Under the pieces are notes generated by a model. That model saw nothing but the letters and a program-made list of their open reading frames with translations. It searched no databases and was not told the DNA's origin. The position numbers and the translations under genes were made by a program. A DNA stretch of 64,000 bases. It comes from Artemisia argyi. Its lineage: Eukaryota > Streptophyta > Magnoliopsida > Asterales > Asteraceae. Below, piece after piece: positions 1 through 10,624 of this stretch (position 1 is the first letter of the stretch; every line of letters begins with the position of its first letter). Location: assembly GCA_030686995.1 (NCBI GenBank), contig CM060709.1, forward strand, positions 18,443,360 to 18,507,359. The letters are read 5' to 3'.

Positions 1-767
1 TAACAAAAACCTTATTTTCTAAACTTTTTATAAAACCTATTAATATATAAAACTTTTTATAAAACTCTTTTATAAACTTTAAAAACGTGTAGATCTATAA
101 GTTTTAGCCGCAACTCGGTTGTAACTCCTTGTCTCGCTGAATCAACTCGCGCTGCCTCGGGCGAGTTAACCCTTGTTTTGTCTTCTTTTGATTTCTACCT
201 TTTATTTGTTTGTAGTTTGAATTTTTGGACTTGGTTTTGGGTTTGTAAACAGATGTTGTTGGCGCTGCTGCCTCGCCAGAATCTCCGCTGGCTTCATCGG
301 AATCTGCTATTGTTGGAGATGTTTGAATTGGTTTTAAAATTAGTTATTAAACTTTTTGTGTAAGTTTTGTTGTAATTATTTGTATTTTTTGTTGTTAAAA
401 TTTTTTTAGTAATTTTTTCAGATTTGTTTCAAGGTTAAATAGTTGTTTTGTTATTTAAATTTGTTGTAATTTTTTTTATGTTGTGGTTAAGTTTTGTTAT
501 AGTTAGTATCTTTCTAATTTTTTGAATTTGCCTGCTGTGTATTTTTGTTATTTAGTTGATGTACACTGCAGTACAGGACAAAACAGTGTAGAACAGTGAA
601 AAAAAGAGGGCACTATTCATGGTGTACTGTAGCTAATTTAAATAATTAACTCCTCCAACCAATTGGCTTTCGCCACTTGTCCCTAAGAACCAATAGGAGG
701 CCGAATTATTTTGTTAACCACTCTTTAATTACCCTGCTATGGACCCCGCGCTCCAATGATTTTTAGA

Positions 768-804
<37 letters not shown>

Positions 805-1352
805 GCATTAATATGTTATTTTAAGGCCAAACAGAGTGGGGTGACCCAACCTCCGTGACCACTCACTCACGAGTGACGCTCCAAACACCAAACTCAAATC
901 ACGATCATTTTGCATTTGTTTGGTGACTGCCTCAATATAGTGAGGTGCAAAAAAAGGTGCCTCATTTTTAAAATGTAAATATTTTTTATTTATTTTGTGA
1001 GTGTGTGTGAGATATTTAGTAAGATATATATGTATGAAGCATGTATTTTAATAAAAGGTGAAGAAAAGGTGCCAAAACGAGTGAAAGGTGAAAAGAGAAT
1101 GAAAAAAAAATGAGAGAAGAGAAAAAGTTAAGACGAGACTGTATGGCCCAATTAATAAAATTTAAACAAACAAACCCTCTATGTCCCAAAAAATGGAAAC
1201 AAAATTGATTCACACACACTCTCTCTAAACCAAAACCAAAACAAAATAAAAAAATTACTCGAAACCCCAAATTCAAACAAAATCAAAACCTAATTTCATT
1301 TTCATAAAACATTTGTTGTGTTCATTATTTTTATAAAAAAAAAAAGAAAAAA
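1..1352. other. AT-rich flank upstream of CCCH copy 1
   Basis: No convincing gene was seen. The stretch is T-rich on the left, with an (AAT)n microsatellite near 770-800. The last ~150 bases, with the CACACACACTCTCTCTAAAC string, match the sequence just upstream of the second CCCH gene (about 26700-26830). That part is therefore the shared 5' flank or 5' UTR of the duplicated CCCH gene. Short ORFs here have no recognisable features. Confidence 0.6.
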
Positions 1353-1769
1353 ATGGAGGAAGAAGAAATAATAGTAAAACGATTCACTGATTGCGTTTAT
1401 TTCTTAGCTTCTCCTCTTACTTGCAAGAAGGTTCTTTATATAAATCATTTATTTGTTAGGGTTTTATATAATTTGAATTTATAAGATATTAGTTGATTTT
1501 GTTGCGGTTATTTATCAATGTGATTTGTGTAATGTAGCTGTTTGTGGTGACTAGGTAGCCTTGTTAAGTTTGTTATGTTGCAAGTGTTTTCGTTAAACGT
1601 GATTTGTGTAATGTAGCCATTATTGTTGTTATGAATGTGAATGCGATAATGTGTGTGTCTTTTGGATTTAAGTTTTTAGTTGATTTGTGTAATGTAGCAG
1701 TTATCGTTTGTTAGATTTTTTTATGTAAGCCGGTTGTTGCTTAGGGTTATAATTTTGTCTTCATTTTGT

Positions 1770-1938
1770 AAAAAAAAAAAAAAAGTAACTCCCAATACCG
1801 TCTTCCACAGTGTATGGGGGAGGTTGAGACGTAGACAGCCTTACCCCTACCTAAGGTAGAGAGGCTGGTTCCGGTTCTACCAAAGGTAGAAAAGGACCTC
1901 CGGCCTTGCAAGGGGTGAGGATCGAACCCTTGACCTCT
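1770..1938 (-). mobile_element. tRNA-type SINE in CCCH copy 1 intron 1
   Basis: A 169-bp insertion is flanked by a perfect 13-bp duplication GTCTTCATTTTGT (1757-1769 and 1939-1951). The second CCCH gene has the empty site with a single copy. Read on the minus strand it starts with a B-box-like GGGTTCGATCC, contains the GGGTAAGGCTG...CTCAACCTCCCC block seen in plant Au-type SINEs, and ends in an oligo(T) tract (oligo(A) on the plus strand). It therefore inserted after the CCCH duplication. Confidence 0.8.
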
Positions 1939-2104
1939 GTCTTCATTTTGTGAATGTGGAAAAATGTGCGTAGCTGTTTAATTGGTGTAATGTATAAGTA
2001 GGGATGTACATTTGTTTAACGAAATGTATATAACTTTATGAATGGAATTTAGTTTTGTGATTTAGCGTTTCTGAGTTGTGAAATGATTTGTTTGTTGGTA
2101 TTAA

Positions 2105-2333
2105 GGGGGTGTTTGTTTCGGCTTATGGCTTATTGGTTTTGGGCTTATGTTTCATTTGCTCACTTTTTGTGGCTTATTTTCAAACTTTTCGGCTTATATA
2201 AGTTCATTATAACATAATAAACTTATATAAGCCGAAAAGTTTCGAAATAAGCCACAAAAAGTGAGATTATGAAACACAAGCCCAAAACCAAATAAGTCAT
2301 AAGCCGGCTATATAAGCCGAAACAAACACTCCC
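2105..2333. mobile_element. Tourist/PIF-Harbinger-like foldback MITE
   Basis: A 229-bp insert starts GGGGGTGTTTGTTTCGG and ends with the near-perfect inverse CCGAAACAAACACTCCC. TAA is duplicated at 2102-2104 and 2334-2336. Most of the element can fold back, with arms rich in CGGCTTATAAG-type motifs. A partly deleted copy occupies the same intron position in the second CCCH gene, so this insertion predates the duplication. Confidence 0.85.
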
Positions 2334-4072
2334 TAAGAATATTGTAGAACATAGCTGATTGCTGGATTAGATTGTTATTTGCGGTGTTGTTAGTTTCTTT
2401 TATAATATGGGGCTGAGATAGTGGTGATTGTACACATATTGTTAGATAGTGTGCTCCGAAGATTCTCTGCTTTGTTTATATTTGCGGTTACTTCCTCTTT
2501 TGTCCTTCCCGATGTATTGTATCGTGAGCCTGACAGTGTTGATACTTGTGTTTTAAGGGAATTGAATGTGAATATCGTCACTGCGAGGTTGCTAGGCTGA
2601 ACCCAAGAGATTGCTGGTATTGGTTGGGAGGCTGCTGTTATAATCCCGAATGTGCTTTCAGGCATCCTGTAAGTTCATACTGCTCTTAGGCCAATATTAT
2701 AGTTTTTTTCTATCATGCAGTGTCGATAAGGTTAATTATATGGATATATTACAATACTCGGTTTCTGGTATAGTTGAGTGGATATGACGTCTCAACTGTA
2801 TTTGATTGCAAATTCGGTATCTGCACCATCTAGCATGCCTGTTTAGGAAATAGGTACCTCAGATTGAATCCTGTTTGGGAATAATATGACGATGGATTTT
2901 TAGTTAAATGTCGTTCTCAAGTATTGTCAGTCTAATTCAACACTCAATATTGAACACGTAAATGTCTATTGGCTCAGCGAGTGGCACCATGCCTTATTAC
3001 GACTTGTTAAATAGAACAAGCCATTTGCCTAAGATCAGCAGAAGTTGTGACATATCACTCTATCGAGGCTATTGCCAACTGTTTTGTTTGGTTGAGATTT
3101 TGAATATTGGGATTCTAGTGTTGAAATGTAAATAATTACAATTTAGCGTTACTCGTGCTACTGTTCAGAACTTTAAGTACATGACGTTGTCAATAGGATT
3201 GAGTGGTTATACTTGGTTTATGACACAGAGCAGACCAAATTAAATTGTGGATTGGCATCTAACACGCTCTTACCCGCCGATGTATGCTTGTGTTCTTGTA
3301 ATATAGTTCAAAGAAAAGCTAATTTCTATATATGGTGGAGCAAGTGTTGTTATGTTTATACTTTTCACACTCCTTCCTTTTCCAGTAGTTGGACGGTTCT
3401 TTAGTAAAAGTATCCATCTCTCACACCCTTACCTTCCTTGTTTTGTAACGGTGGCAATGATACTATCTATATCATAATGGTAAAAGTATACATAGATATT
3501 TTTTTATTTGCTCGTTACGTATTTTGAGCTTACCCCTGGTGTGGTATGTACCGTTATAATACTGTAATAAATAGATATGTTTATAAAGAGGTCAAGTTCT
3601 AATGATATAGTATATTGATATGGCTTTACCATATTCCTCGTGCCCCAAACTGAGTTTTAATCAAACATCGTATTAACTGCACGATTGATAAAACTTCATA
3701 TGGACAAACTTATTGACTATGTTTTATCAAAGTCAAGTTCCTTAGGTTTCATCTCAAAGCTATCCTGTCTTATTGTCTTTTACATCTATTACCGTGTGAT
3801 GCTGATTTGGCAAGTTGAAATTTCTATTTGCTTATATATATATTCTGAATTATTGTATGCTACAATGGACCTGCCTCAAGTCTCAACAATGGACCTGCCT
3901 TACCTGTGGACAAGACAAATGTTCCTTGTTACTACTACTTGAAGGGGTTTTGTAGTAAAGGTGACGCGTGCTCATTTTTACATGGACCTGCTGCATCCTC
4001 AGTTACCAATGAAGTACCCTGTGAAAAGAAGTTATATGTAGCAACTAACACTGGATCAAAACCTGTCAAGAG

Positions 4073-4422
4073 TGTTGGATAATATTGATGGGTCATGGTG
4101 CGGATCAGTAGTCTTGATGGAGCGGGTCACGTATTTGGGTGATTGACCGAGTTTTAGTGGAGGTGAACGTTGGTCATGGGTTGACCTATTTGCATGGAAG
4201 TAAAATAGGAGATCCACAAAAATAGGAGATCATGCACCCACGTATTGCTTTGTTTCCAGTAGTTTCTATTAGTTTAGTTAGCTTATAAATAGGCAGTAGG
4301 CTTCTTTGTAATCAAGGTGTATTCAGTTTCCTTTTAATATACAAACCATTGAAACCCATCTTGCCGTTTTGATTGGTGTTACCGTGGGTGTGAGTCCGAG
4401 TTAAAAGGGACTGATTCCTTCA
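4073..4422 (+). mobile_element. solo LTR (350 bp) in CCCH copy 1
   Basis: The insert begins TGTTGGATAA and ends TTCCTTCA, and is flanked by the 5-bp duplication AAGAG (4068-4072 and 4423-4427). The uninterrupted second CCCH gene reads GTCAAGAGTCATCC at this point. A TATA-like TTATAAATAG at about 4284 fits an LTR promoter. No internal retroelement sequence is present, so a solo LTR is the best reading; strand is taken from TATA orientation. Confidence 0.85.
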
Positions 4423-4580
4423 AAGAGTCATCCCGATCCACCTGAATCTGCTCAAATCAAACACACTCACACAGTGGAAAAACGCACACATGATTCCCAC
4501 CAGTTAATTGATTGATTATATATACATTTGTAGCCTTCAAAACAAAGTACCAAAAATCATATTCATACACAATGACAACC

Positions 4581-5199
4581 ATGGTGAAGCTCCTTTGCAT
4601 ATCTATCATTTGCCTTATGAGCCTCATGACCACAGGTATACCAACTTTTATTTTGCTACAACTCTGTTTCATATTTGTCTATATACATTTCTTAACATGA
4701 TGTTTATTTGACTGCGCAGATGTGTTATGCAAAAAATTTGACGCCTGCCATCACACATTCCTTCAAGAGCAAAGCCATCGACGAGGTCAATTAGGTGTGT
4801 TCCTTGAAAATCCGCCTCATTCATGTTTCTCACCATCATGCATGTTTCACATTTGTCTTAACATAATGTGTATGTAATTGTGCAGATGTTTTCCCTGAAA
4901 AAAGTGAAGCTTGTGGCGGACTCACAATCCTTCAAGAACCAAGCTTACGACCAGGTCAATTGGTTGTATATCTTGGAAACCCGTGTCATTCTTGTGCCTT
5001 AGAACATGTTAAACTAAATTGCACGGGGTTTACATCTATAATGAAGATAGACCCTAAAGCCCTCTCGATACAAGGTGACTTATGCTTCGTACACAATGAT
5101 GAGCCAGTGAAACAGTATGTTATCGTTGTTAGTTTTAGTTATGATTGCAGAGACTATTATCAGTTCGCATTGGTTAGTGAAACTGTAAAATCTTCATGA
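4581..5199 (+). CDS. TPD1-like small secreted protein, copy 1 (three exons)
   Basis: The model is join(4581-4635, 4720-4794, 4886-5199), 147 residues, with GT/AG introns all in phase 1. Residues 1-18 form a hydrophobic signal peptide. The C-terminal domain has the TPD1 / At4g32090-like pattern: NPCHSCALEHVKLNCTGF, IDPKAL, GDLCFVHNDEPV, then FSYDCRDYYQFAL. Plant TPD1 relatives are small secreted Cys-rich ligands (TPD1 itself acts with EMS1 in anther cell fate); the role of this copy is unknown. The ATGG at 4581 was chosen because it is conserved in all three copies, whereas an ATG nine bases upstream is not. A TATATATA lies at 4517-4524. Exon 2 is a diverged duplicate of the start of exon 3, and skipping it would keep the frame. 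This is the only intact copy in the window. Confidence 0.72.
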
Positions 5200-5280
5200 T
5201 AGTTTTTATTATAACATCGTCTTAAATATTTACTCTATCAAATGAAGTGTCTTCCACTGTTATTATATATATGAAGGTTT

Positions 5281-5572
5281 TTTTATTTTTTATTTTTTTA
5301 TTATTATTATTATTTTTTTTTTTTGTCTAAATCCATGTATTATGAGTAGCAAAATAAAACCGTCTAACTAAAGTTTGTACTTAATCCCAATAACCCGAAT
5401 CTTGCACTAAGAATATGTACCCATTTTAACTAAACCGAGGTATTCGTGTGACTGTTTTCAACCTTTTTCCCTAACCACCTTTAAATTATGTATCGAGTGA
5501 AATTTGAACCTCAGACATTTTGGGAGGGCATCAAAGTTCTTGACCCAACCGCTAAGCCACTTGTGGTGGTTA
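5281..5572 (-). mobile_element. tRNA-derived SINE downstream of TPD1-like copy 1
   Basis: On the minus strand the element starts near 5572 with an A-box-like TGGCTTAGCGGTTGG and a B-box-like GAGGTTCAAATTTC. It ends in an A-rich tail with AAT units (5281-5325 on the plus strand as T/TTA). The same element follows the other TPD1-like genes (7211-8833 interrupted, 32771-33045, 57163-57613), so it was present before the local duplications. Confidence 0.75.
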
Positions 5573-5814
5573 ATATCAACTAACTATCTCGTGAAGAAAA
5601 GAAATAGACCTACTCTGTGAACAAGTGTTGATGTTGACAACAAGTAACAAACACTAAACATGTAATATGTGTTGTTTTTACTCGACTTTTAGAACGAGCA
5701 CATAGGATAAACGAGATCTCTCTAAACCACAAGAAAACCACAAACAGATCAAACAATCTATTTTATCGGCACTGTTTGCTGGGATATAAATAACTCATCA
5801 TATACTGTTAAAAG

Positions 5815-6110
5815 CAAGGTTTTGAAACCCGGGTCGACCCGGCCGGGTTAACCGGTTCGACCGGTTCCGGCCGAAAAAACAGGTCAAAACAACCCGGGTT
5901 TCTAAAACCGGGTTAACCGGTTTGACCCGCCGGGTTTTGAGTGACCCGGGTCAACCCGGTTCTCGAAACCAGGCCGTCGAACCGGTTGACCCGGTCAAAA
6001 AAATAAAAAAATAATAAATTGAAAACCGGGTTGACCCGGCGGTTGAACCGGTTGACCCGCTGCCCGGTGACTCGACTGGGTCGATTTCGAACCCGGTTTT
6101 CAAAACATTG
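5815..6110. mobile_element. hAT-type MITE rich in ACCGGGTTGACCCGG motifs
   Basis: A 296-bp GC-rich insert has inverted ends CAAGGTTTTGAAACCC and GGTTTTCAAAACATTG, and a perfect 8-bp duplication GTTAAAAG (5807-5814 and 6111-6118). The interior is a series of inverted and direct copies of AACCGGTTGACCCGG-type words. Sister units carry a single GTTAAAAG, which gives the empty site. The 8-bp duplication points to the hAT superfamily. Confidence 0.85.
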
Positions 6111-6118
6111 GTTAAAAG

Positions 6119-6903
6119 AATTCGCTTGATAGTAAAGAATCAAACTAATAAAATAAATGGATAATTGTCGAAAAATGCATCGAACTTTACAAAATTTTTT
6201 TTGTATACACTCAATTTTTAAGTTTTCTATTTAATTATTAAACTTGCTAATATTTCCTATTGTAGGCATTGTTACATGTAAGGTTCGACGTGACCTTTGA
6301 AACTTGCTAAAACGTGGCATTTGAAGTTTGTGACACGCGAAACTTACCCGTAATAATGTCTACAATAAGAAATATTATTCGCATTGATGATTAAATTGGG
6401 AAAATATATAATAATTGAGTGGATACAAAACATGAAAAGACAAAAAGTGTCGAGTTTGGCGTATTTTAGACGATTATCGCTAAAATAAAATAGAAAATTT
6501 TTAAAGGCCTTGTATGGCTTAAAACAAACGACAAATAGCTTGTAATGGCAGATTTGACAAGTTATCCATCACGAAGAAATTCCAAGAATTTCATTGCATG
6601 CGTTTACTTTGGGGTCAAAGTGTTTGCTAAACATTCAATTGTTCAGGGAAATTCTACAACCACATAAACATTCAATTGTCCAGCAGCACTGGCCCTTGAA
6701 AACGAAATCTGAAGCTGGGAAGAAACTGAATGGAACTTTAATGGCTCTTTCCTTGAACTTATATAAAAGATCTAGCTATATATAAGTAACTTTTCTTGTT
6801 TATTATATATATATATATATCTCAAACCTATATGTTTAAGTCTTGTCTACTAAATTAAGTACAATCTTTAGTTATGTTTACATCTGGAGAAGGAATTAAG
6901 CCA
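6119..6903 (+). promoter_or_regulatory. upstream region and TATA box of MP copy 1
   Basis: There is no gene in this spacer. Blocks here (AACGTGGCATTTGAAG, TTTGACAAGTTATC, CTGGCCCTTGAAA) recur upstream of the other MP copies near 12900-13430 and 33750-34050, so this is the shared MP promoter region. TATATAAA at 6760-6767 matches TATATAAA at 33921-33928 and TACATAAA at 13311-13318, about 140 bp before the respective ATGs. Confidence 0.6.
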
Positions 6904-7188
6904 ATGATAACTCCTACGGACGCAATGCCGTGGGTGGGGTTGTATGTTGCTGGAGCATCTCTGGCTTGCACTCTTGCAATGGCAGCCGATGCCTTCCGAG
7001 GATTTCGACAATGGAAACTCTGGTTTCCAAATAAATTTTTCGCTCTCAATACTGTTTCAATCACACTTATTGCAATAGCAATGAAGCTACCAATGGATCT
7101 AACTACAAACATGTCTGATTTTGATGGAGATTGGTACGCAAAGATATTTAGCATCTATTTATTGATCACCATTGTGTACGATGCATAA
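6904..7188 (+). pseudogene. MP family membrane protein, copy 1, N-terminal remnant
   Basis: The reading frame encodes the first ~80 residues of the MP family (MPWVGLYVAGASLACTLAMAAD, KLWFPNKFF, AIAMKLPMDLTTNM) and then diverges after about 7145 and stops at 7188. The aligned start is the ATG at 6904; an ATG ten codons upstream is in frame but absent from the sister copies. Full copies are ~700 codons, so most of the gene is missing. The truncation lies next to the oligo(T) tract of the SINE of the next unit (from 7211), which suggests a deletion joined the two. The function of the family is not known to me. Confidence 0.85.
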
Positions 7189-7353
7189 GTCACCTTGTAT
7201 CGAGAGGGCTTTTTTTTTTTTTTTTAATTATTATTAAAATCCATGTATTACGAGTAGCAAAATAAAACCGTCTAACTAAAGTTTGCACTTAAGCCCAATA
7301 ACGAGATTCTTACACTAAGAATATGTACCCATTCTATATGGCCAATGATATTT

Positions 7354-7448
7354 CCACATGCAAAAACACTTCATACACATAAATATGATGCATAAGGAAT
7401 TTTTCCTTATGCATCATATTTATGTGTATGAAGTGTTTTTGCATGTGG
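7354..7448. repeat. perfect 46-bp inverted repeat, 3-nt loop
   Basis: The left arm 7354-7399 and right arm 7403-7448 are exact reverse complements, separated by TTT. The outer ends are CCACATGC and GCATGTGG. The RNA would form a 46-bp perfect stem. It sits inside a SINE copy just left of Helitron-like DNA and is not seen in the three sister SINE copies, so it is an inserted or locally generated foldback. Confidence 0.9.
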
Positions 7449-7463
7449 CATTATCAATACCCA

Positions 7464-7831
7464 TTATATATATATTCTAAAACCCAGGCATGCTGCCACA
7501 TCGCGACACGTGGCAAACACTGTAGCATGAAGAGTGCTACAGTGATTTGCTACAGTAACTTACTTTTTTTAGCGTTGCTACAGTACTCGGTACGTTTTTT
7601 TTTTTTTTTTTTTTTTTTTTACATAAATTTCTTTAAGAAAATTTGTTTTTAAAAAATAATAATAATAATAATACAAAAAATAATACATTTTTTTTTGCGT
7701 CGCTACAGTACTCGGTACATTTTTTTTTTTTTTTTTTTTTTTTAACATAAATTTCCTTAAGAAAATTTGTTTTTAAAAAAAAAATACAAAAAATAATACA
7801 CTTAAAAAAAATTTCTTATACAAATTTGTTT

Positions 7832-7864
<33 letters not shown>

Positions 7865-8058
7865 TACCGAGAAAACAAACAACCAAAAAAAATTTCAACC
7901 GCAACGCAAAAAAAAAAAAAATCCGTAAATATAAACAAATTATGCTTCTAAGTAAAAATATGCATACTTCAAATAACAAAATTATTAATTATACCGTACA
8001 ACCGACAAAATACAAAACACAAAACACACCCGCCGCAACGCGCGGGCAACCCCGCTAG
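7464..8058 (+). mobile_element. Helitron-like non-autonomous element
   Basis: The 3' end has the Helitron signature: a GC hairpin (CCCGC at 8029 pairing with GCGGG at 8042) followed by CTAG at 8055-8058 and a host T. The 5' end is near TATATATATTCTAAAACCC; the exact first base is uncertain. The interior is AT-rich with long A and T runs and GCTACAGT repeats, and has no coding capacity. Confidence 0.55.
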
Positions 8059-8059
8059 T

Positions 8060-8550
8060 TCTATATATATACTAAAACACTATTCTATATATATACTAAA
8101 ACCCAAAAGGCACGCCAACCATTTCGATTTAATATTCCAAATCCGTATTATTATATTCGTATAAATGTTAGCCCGTTAAAAATTTGGTGCAGCCCAAAAA
8201 GTGTCGCCTCAACAAATATTAAAATATTACTTAAAAAAAATTATAAAATACACCCTTAACTTCTTAATATTTACGACTTTTTTATATACCAAACTTTATT
8301 TGCCAAATATCTAACAGATATCTAGCAGTTTTTTGAATAAAAAAATACTGGCAAAAAGGCCTCTTGATAACCAACAAAACAAATCCAATATTGATATGCT
8401 GTTGACGTGCGTACGGTTTTATAAAAAATGTTTAAGTTATTTTATATATATATATAGCTTTTAAATAAAAGAACTTTCAAAATCCACATTTAACCTATCA
8501 AATAACTTTAAAAACGAGGGTATAAGCCCGCGCTTCGTCGCGGGGTTTTT
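8060..8550. mobile_element. further Helitron-like termini, boundaries uncertain
   Basis: TCTATATATATACTAAAAC occurs twice in tandem (8060 and 8084), resembling Helitron 5' ends abutting the previous element. A GC hairpin CCCGCG/CGCGGG lies at 8528-8545. The expected CTAG end is not intact (CTCG-like on the minus strand), so element identity and orientation are uncertain. Confidence 0.35.
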
Positions 8551-8872
8551 GAAATCGACGTATACTTTGGACGCATGTTCAGTACAAAGTTTGTAGTCAA
8601 AATAACAAAATAATAACTTAGCACTTCTCATTCTCACTCCATTTCATCTCAGTCTCTCAGTGACATAGCATTGTTTTGCTATAACCTGGTTTTAACTAAA
8701 CCGAGGTATTCGTGTGACTGTTTTCAACCTTTTTCCCTAACCACCTTTAAGATATCTACTGAGTGAAATTTGAACCTCAGACTTTTTGGGAGGGCATCAA
8801 AGTTCTTGACCCGACCGCTAAGCCACCTGTGTTGATAACAAGTAATATCTCGTGAAAAAAGAAACAGACCTA

Positions 8873-9491
8873 GGGGCCGTTTGATAAAATAAAATGATTT
8901 AGCACTGAATCATTTATCGTCCTGAATGATTCACATGCTCTGTGTGAACATACTTCTGAATAAAAATGGAGCGTTTACTAACCGTGCTGAATGAAGGATA
9001 TAAATAACATAAAATTACCACTTTAACCTCATGCATAATCCGAAACTAATGATAAATAAGACGTAAGTACAATGCTAAGAAAAACGCTAATTGAAATGGT
9101 AACAGACAGTAATGTATTTTCATTGATTTTGTTGTAAATCAAAATATAATTTTTTATATCCTATCTATACAAATATGATAATCTACTTTTCTTCTTGTAT
9201 TTTAAAATTTCATCATTAATTGAAAATAATGTAAAATATAAGGCTTTACTCTATCCACTTCAAACAATAGCATCCATTAAAAAAAATAGTTAAACTTTAA
9301 TGCACATCAAATAAGAGGGCAATATTGAGAAAATTTGGCTGCTGAATGAGAGTGCATGTCCACCGTCAAGAATGGATAAGAACTAAATGGAATAGTACAG
9401 CGCATCGAAATTAAGCTAACAAACAAACTCATCGCTGACCGATTCAAAATTTCCACTGAATTATGCCATTCAAAGGCTATCAAACAACCCC
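8873..9491. mobile_element. PIF-Harbinger-like MITE (619 bp)
   Basis: The ends GGGGCCGTTTGATA and TATCAAACAACCCC are 14-bp inverted repeats with two mismatches. CTA is duplicated at 8870-8872 and 9492-9494. The sister units read GACCTACT without interruption. No transposase frame is present. Confidence 0.75.
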
Positions 9492-9933
9492 CTACTTTAT
9501 GAACAAGTGTTGATGTTGACAACAAGTAACAAACACCACTACTACAAAAAAAAGGTCATATACACCTCTTAATAGAAATCGGTTGTAAAAAAAACTAGTT
9601 TCCATAGGTAAAAAGTAGGGAACATGTGAAGCATACAAACCAGTTTCTTAAAACAAACCGCTCTCTTTAATCCAAATCACACTAAAACTGGTTTTCTTAT
9701 ACAAAACGAGTCTCTGCACAAAATCAAAGACACTGGTTGTTTTGAAGAGACAAGTCTTTACGTTTTTCTATCATAGACACCAATTGTTTAAATAAACACC
9801 TATATATTTTCCAAATTCACAATGGCTGTTTTTTCCTTGCAGATCTATAACTACCGAGAACGCCATCAGTTAACACCGATATATTTTGATAGTTAATTTG
9901 AATTTTTTTACCTAGTTCTAAAGTGTTCATTAT

Positions 9934-10624
9934 GGGTGTGTTTGGTTAAAATAGCAGTAATAGTGAGGAGAAGTAGAAAGTGGTGGTAGTAAGAAGTAGT
10001 TGTGTTTTTCTATAAAAAGATTTGATAATGTAGTTGTAGTTGAAATCAGTGTTGCAAAAATCGGCTTAGGCGGCCGATTAATCGGCTCCTAGGCGTTAGG
10101 CGGGGATTAAGCGCCCAAATTTTCGCTAATCGGCCTTATTAATCGGTTTGGTAAAAAATCAGTTAACATACCGATTAATCAGATAAAGATAGGCCAAATC
10201 GGGCATAAATCAGTCAAATCGGACAAAAATCTGATAAATCGTCCAACTCGGTTACGGACAGAAATCAACCAAATCATGCATAAATTGGCCAAATCGGAAA
10301 AAAGATTGGCTAAATCGGCAAAATCGGGCATATGGGTCCAAAATTTTGTAATTATATATATAAAAAATCAAATCTGATTAATTCCCGATTAATTGGTTAA
10401 TCACTAGGCGGTACCTGGCCGCCCGGTTAGCGCCTAGCTATCTTTCCGGCCTTGGGTTGAGATCATAATGTGTAAAATAGCTCCTAAATGCTATTTTATA
10501 TAGTATTGGAAAATTAGCATTCTGAAAAAAGATAAAGTTACTTGTTGCTTGCCAAACGGGCATTAAAAATTAGAACGTTCATCACTCTTAAATGCTCACA
10601 AATGCTCCATGCCAAACACACCTC
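9934..10624. mobile_element. Harbinger-like MITE nested in the CACTA
   Basis: The left end GGGTGTGTTTGG and right end CCAAACACACCTC are inverted. TAT flanks both sides (9931-9933 and 10625-10627). The interior is interrupted by a hAT-type MITE at 10047-10455. The exact terminal bases are uncertain because the two ends differ by one nucleotide in length. Confidence 0.6.
10047..10455. mobile_element. hAT-type MITE nested in a MITE in the CACTA
   Basis: The insert begins CAGTGTTGCAAAAATCGG and is flanked by GTTGAAAT (10039-10046) and GTTGAGAT (10456-10463), an 8-bp duplication with one mismatch. The interior holds many AATCGGxxAAATCGG words and GGCGG/CCGCC arms. The imperfect duplication suggests an old insertion. 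Confidence 0.6.

Larger units (their letters stand above)
1353..4505 (+). pseudogene. CCCH zinc-finger gene, copy 1, truncated and disrupted
   Basis: Exon 1 (1353-1430, 26 codons, ATG to a GT donor) and exon 2 (2558-2668, 37 codons) are intact and encode fingers C-X9-C-X5-C-X3-H and a C/C/C/H finger containing NPRDCWYW. They resemble the plant nuclear CCCH proteins of the Arabidopsis C3H17 type, which are RNA/DNA-binding regulators (family knowledge). Against the copy at 26837, the third exon has lost its acceptor and about 20 codons near 3865-3890. It is split by a 350-bp solo LTR and stops matching at about 4505, where TPD1-like upstream DNA begins. A SINE and a MITE lie in intron 1. No full protein can be made. 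Confidence 0.85.
7211..8833 (-). mobile_element. unit-2 copy of the TPD1-downstream SINE, split by later insertions
   Basis: The tail half (7211-7345, T-rich then AATCCATGTATTACGAG) and the head half (about 8690-8833, with the A-box and B-box words) match the intact SINE at 5281-5572. The intervening 1.3 kb contains a perfect hairpin and Helitron-like sequence. This shows that the DNA right of 7210 comes from a different unit whose TPD1-like gene has been lost. Confidence 0.7.

Noticed and set aside
1760..1951. Possible tRNA gene on the minus strand
   Set aside because: A B-box is present, but no tRNA cloverleaf could be formed and the insert has a 13-bp target duplication, so it is a SINE.
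2390..2665. 91-codon minus-strand ORF, with a relative at 27668-27943
   Set aside because: It is antisense to the CCCH exon 2, and is conserved only because that exon is.
4512..4700. ORFs running through the TPD1-like promoter and first exon
   Set aside because: They read through the TATA region and the intron 1 donor; the spliced model at 4581 explains the conservation better.
5895..6145. 76-codon minus-strand ORF rich in Arg/Val/Asn
   Set aside because: It is translation of the ACCGGGTTGACCC words of the hAT MITE.
7579..7860. Long T and A runs as possible terminators or assembly gaps
   Set aside because: They are part of an AT-rich Helitron-like element; plant genes do not use T-run terminators except Pol III, and no Pol III gene precedes them.
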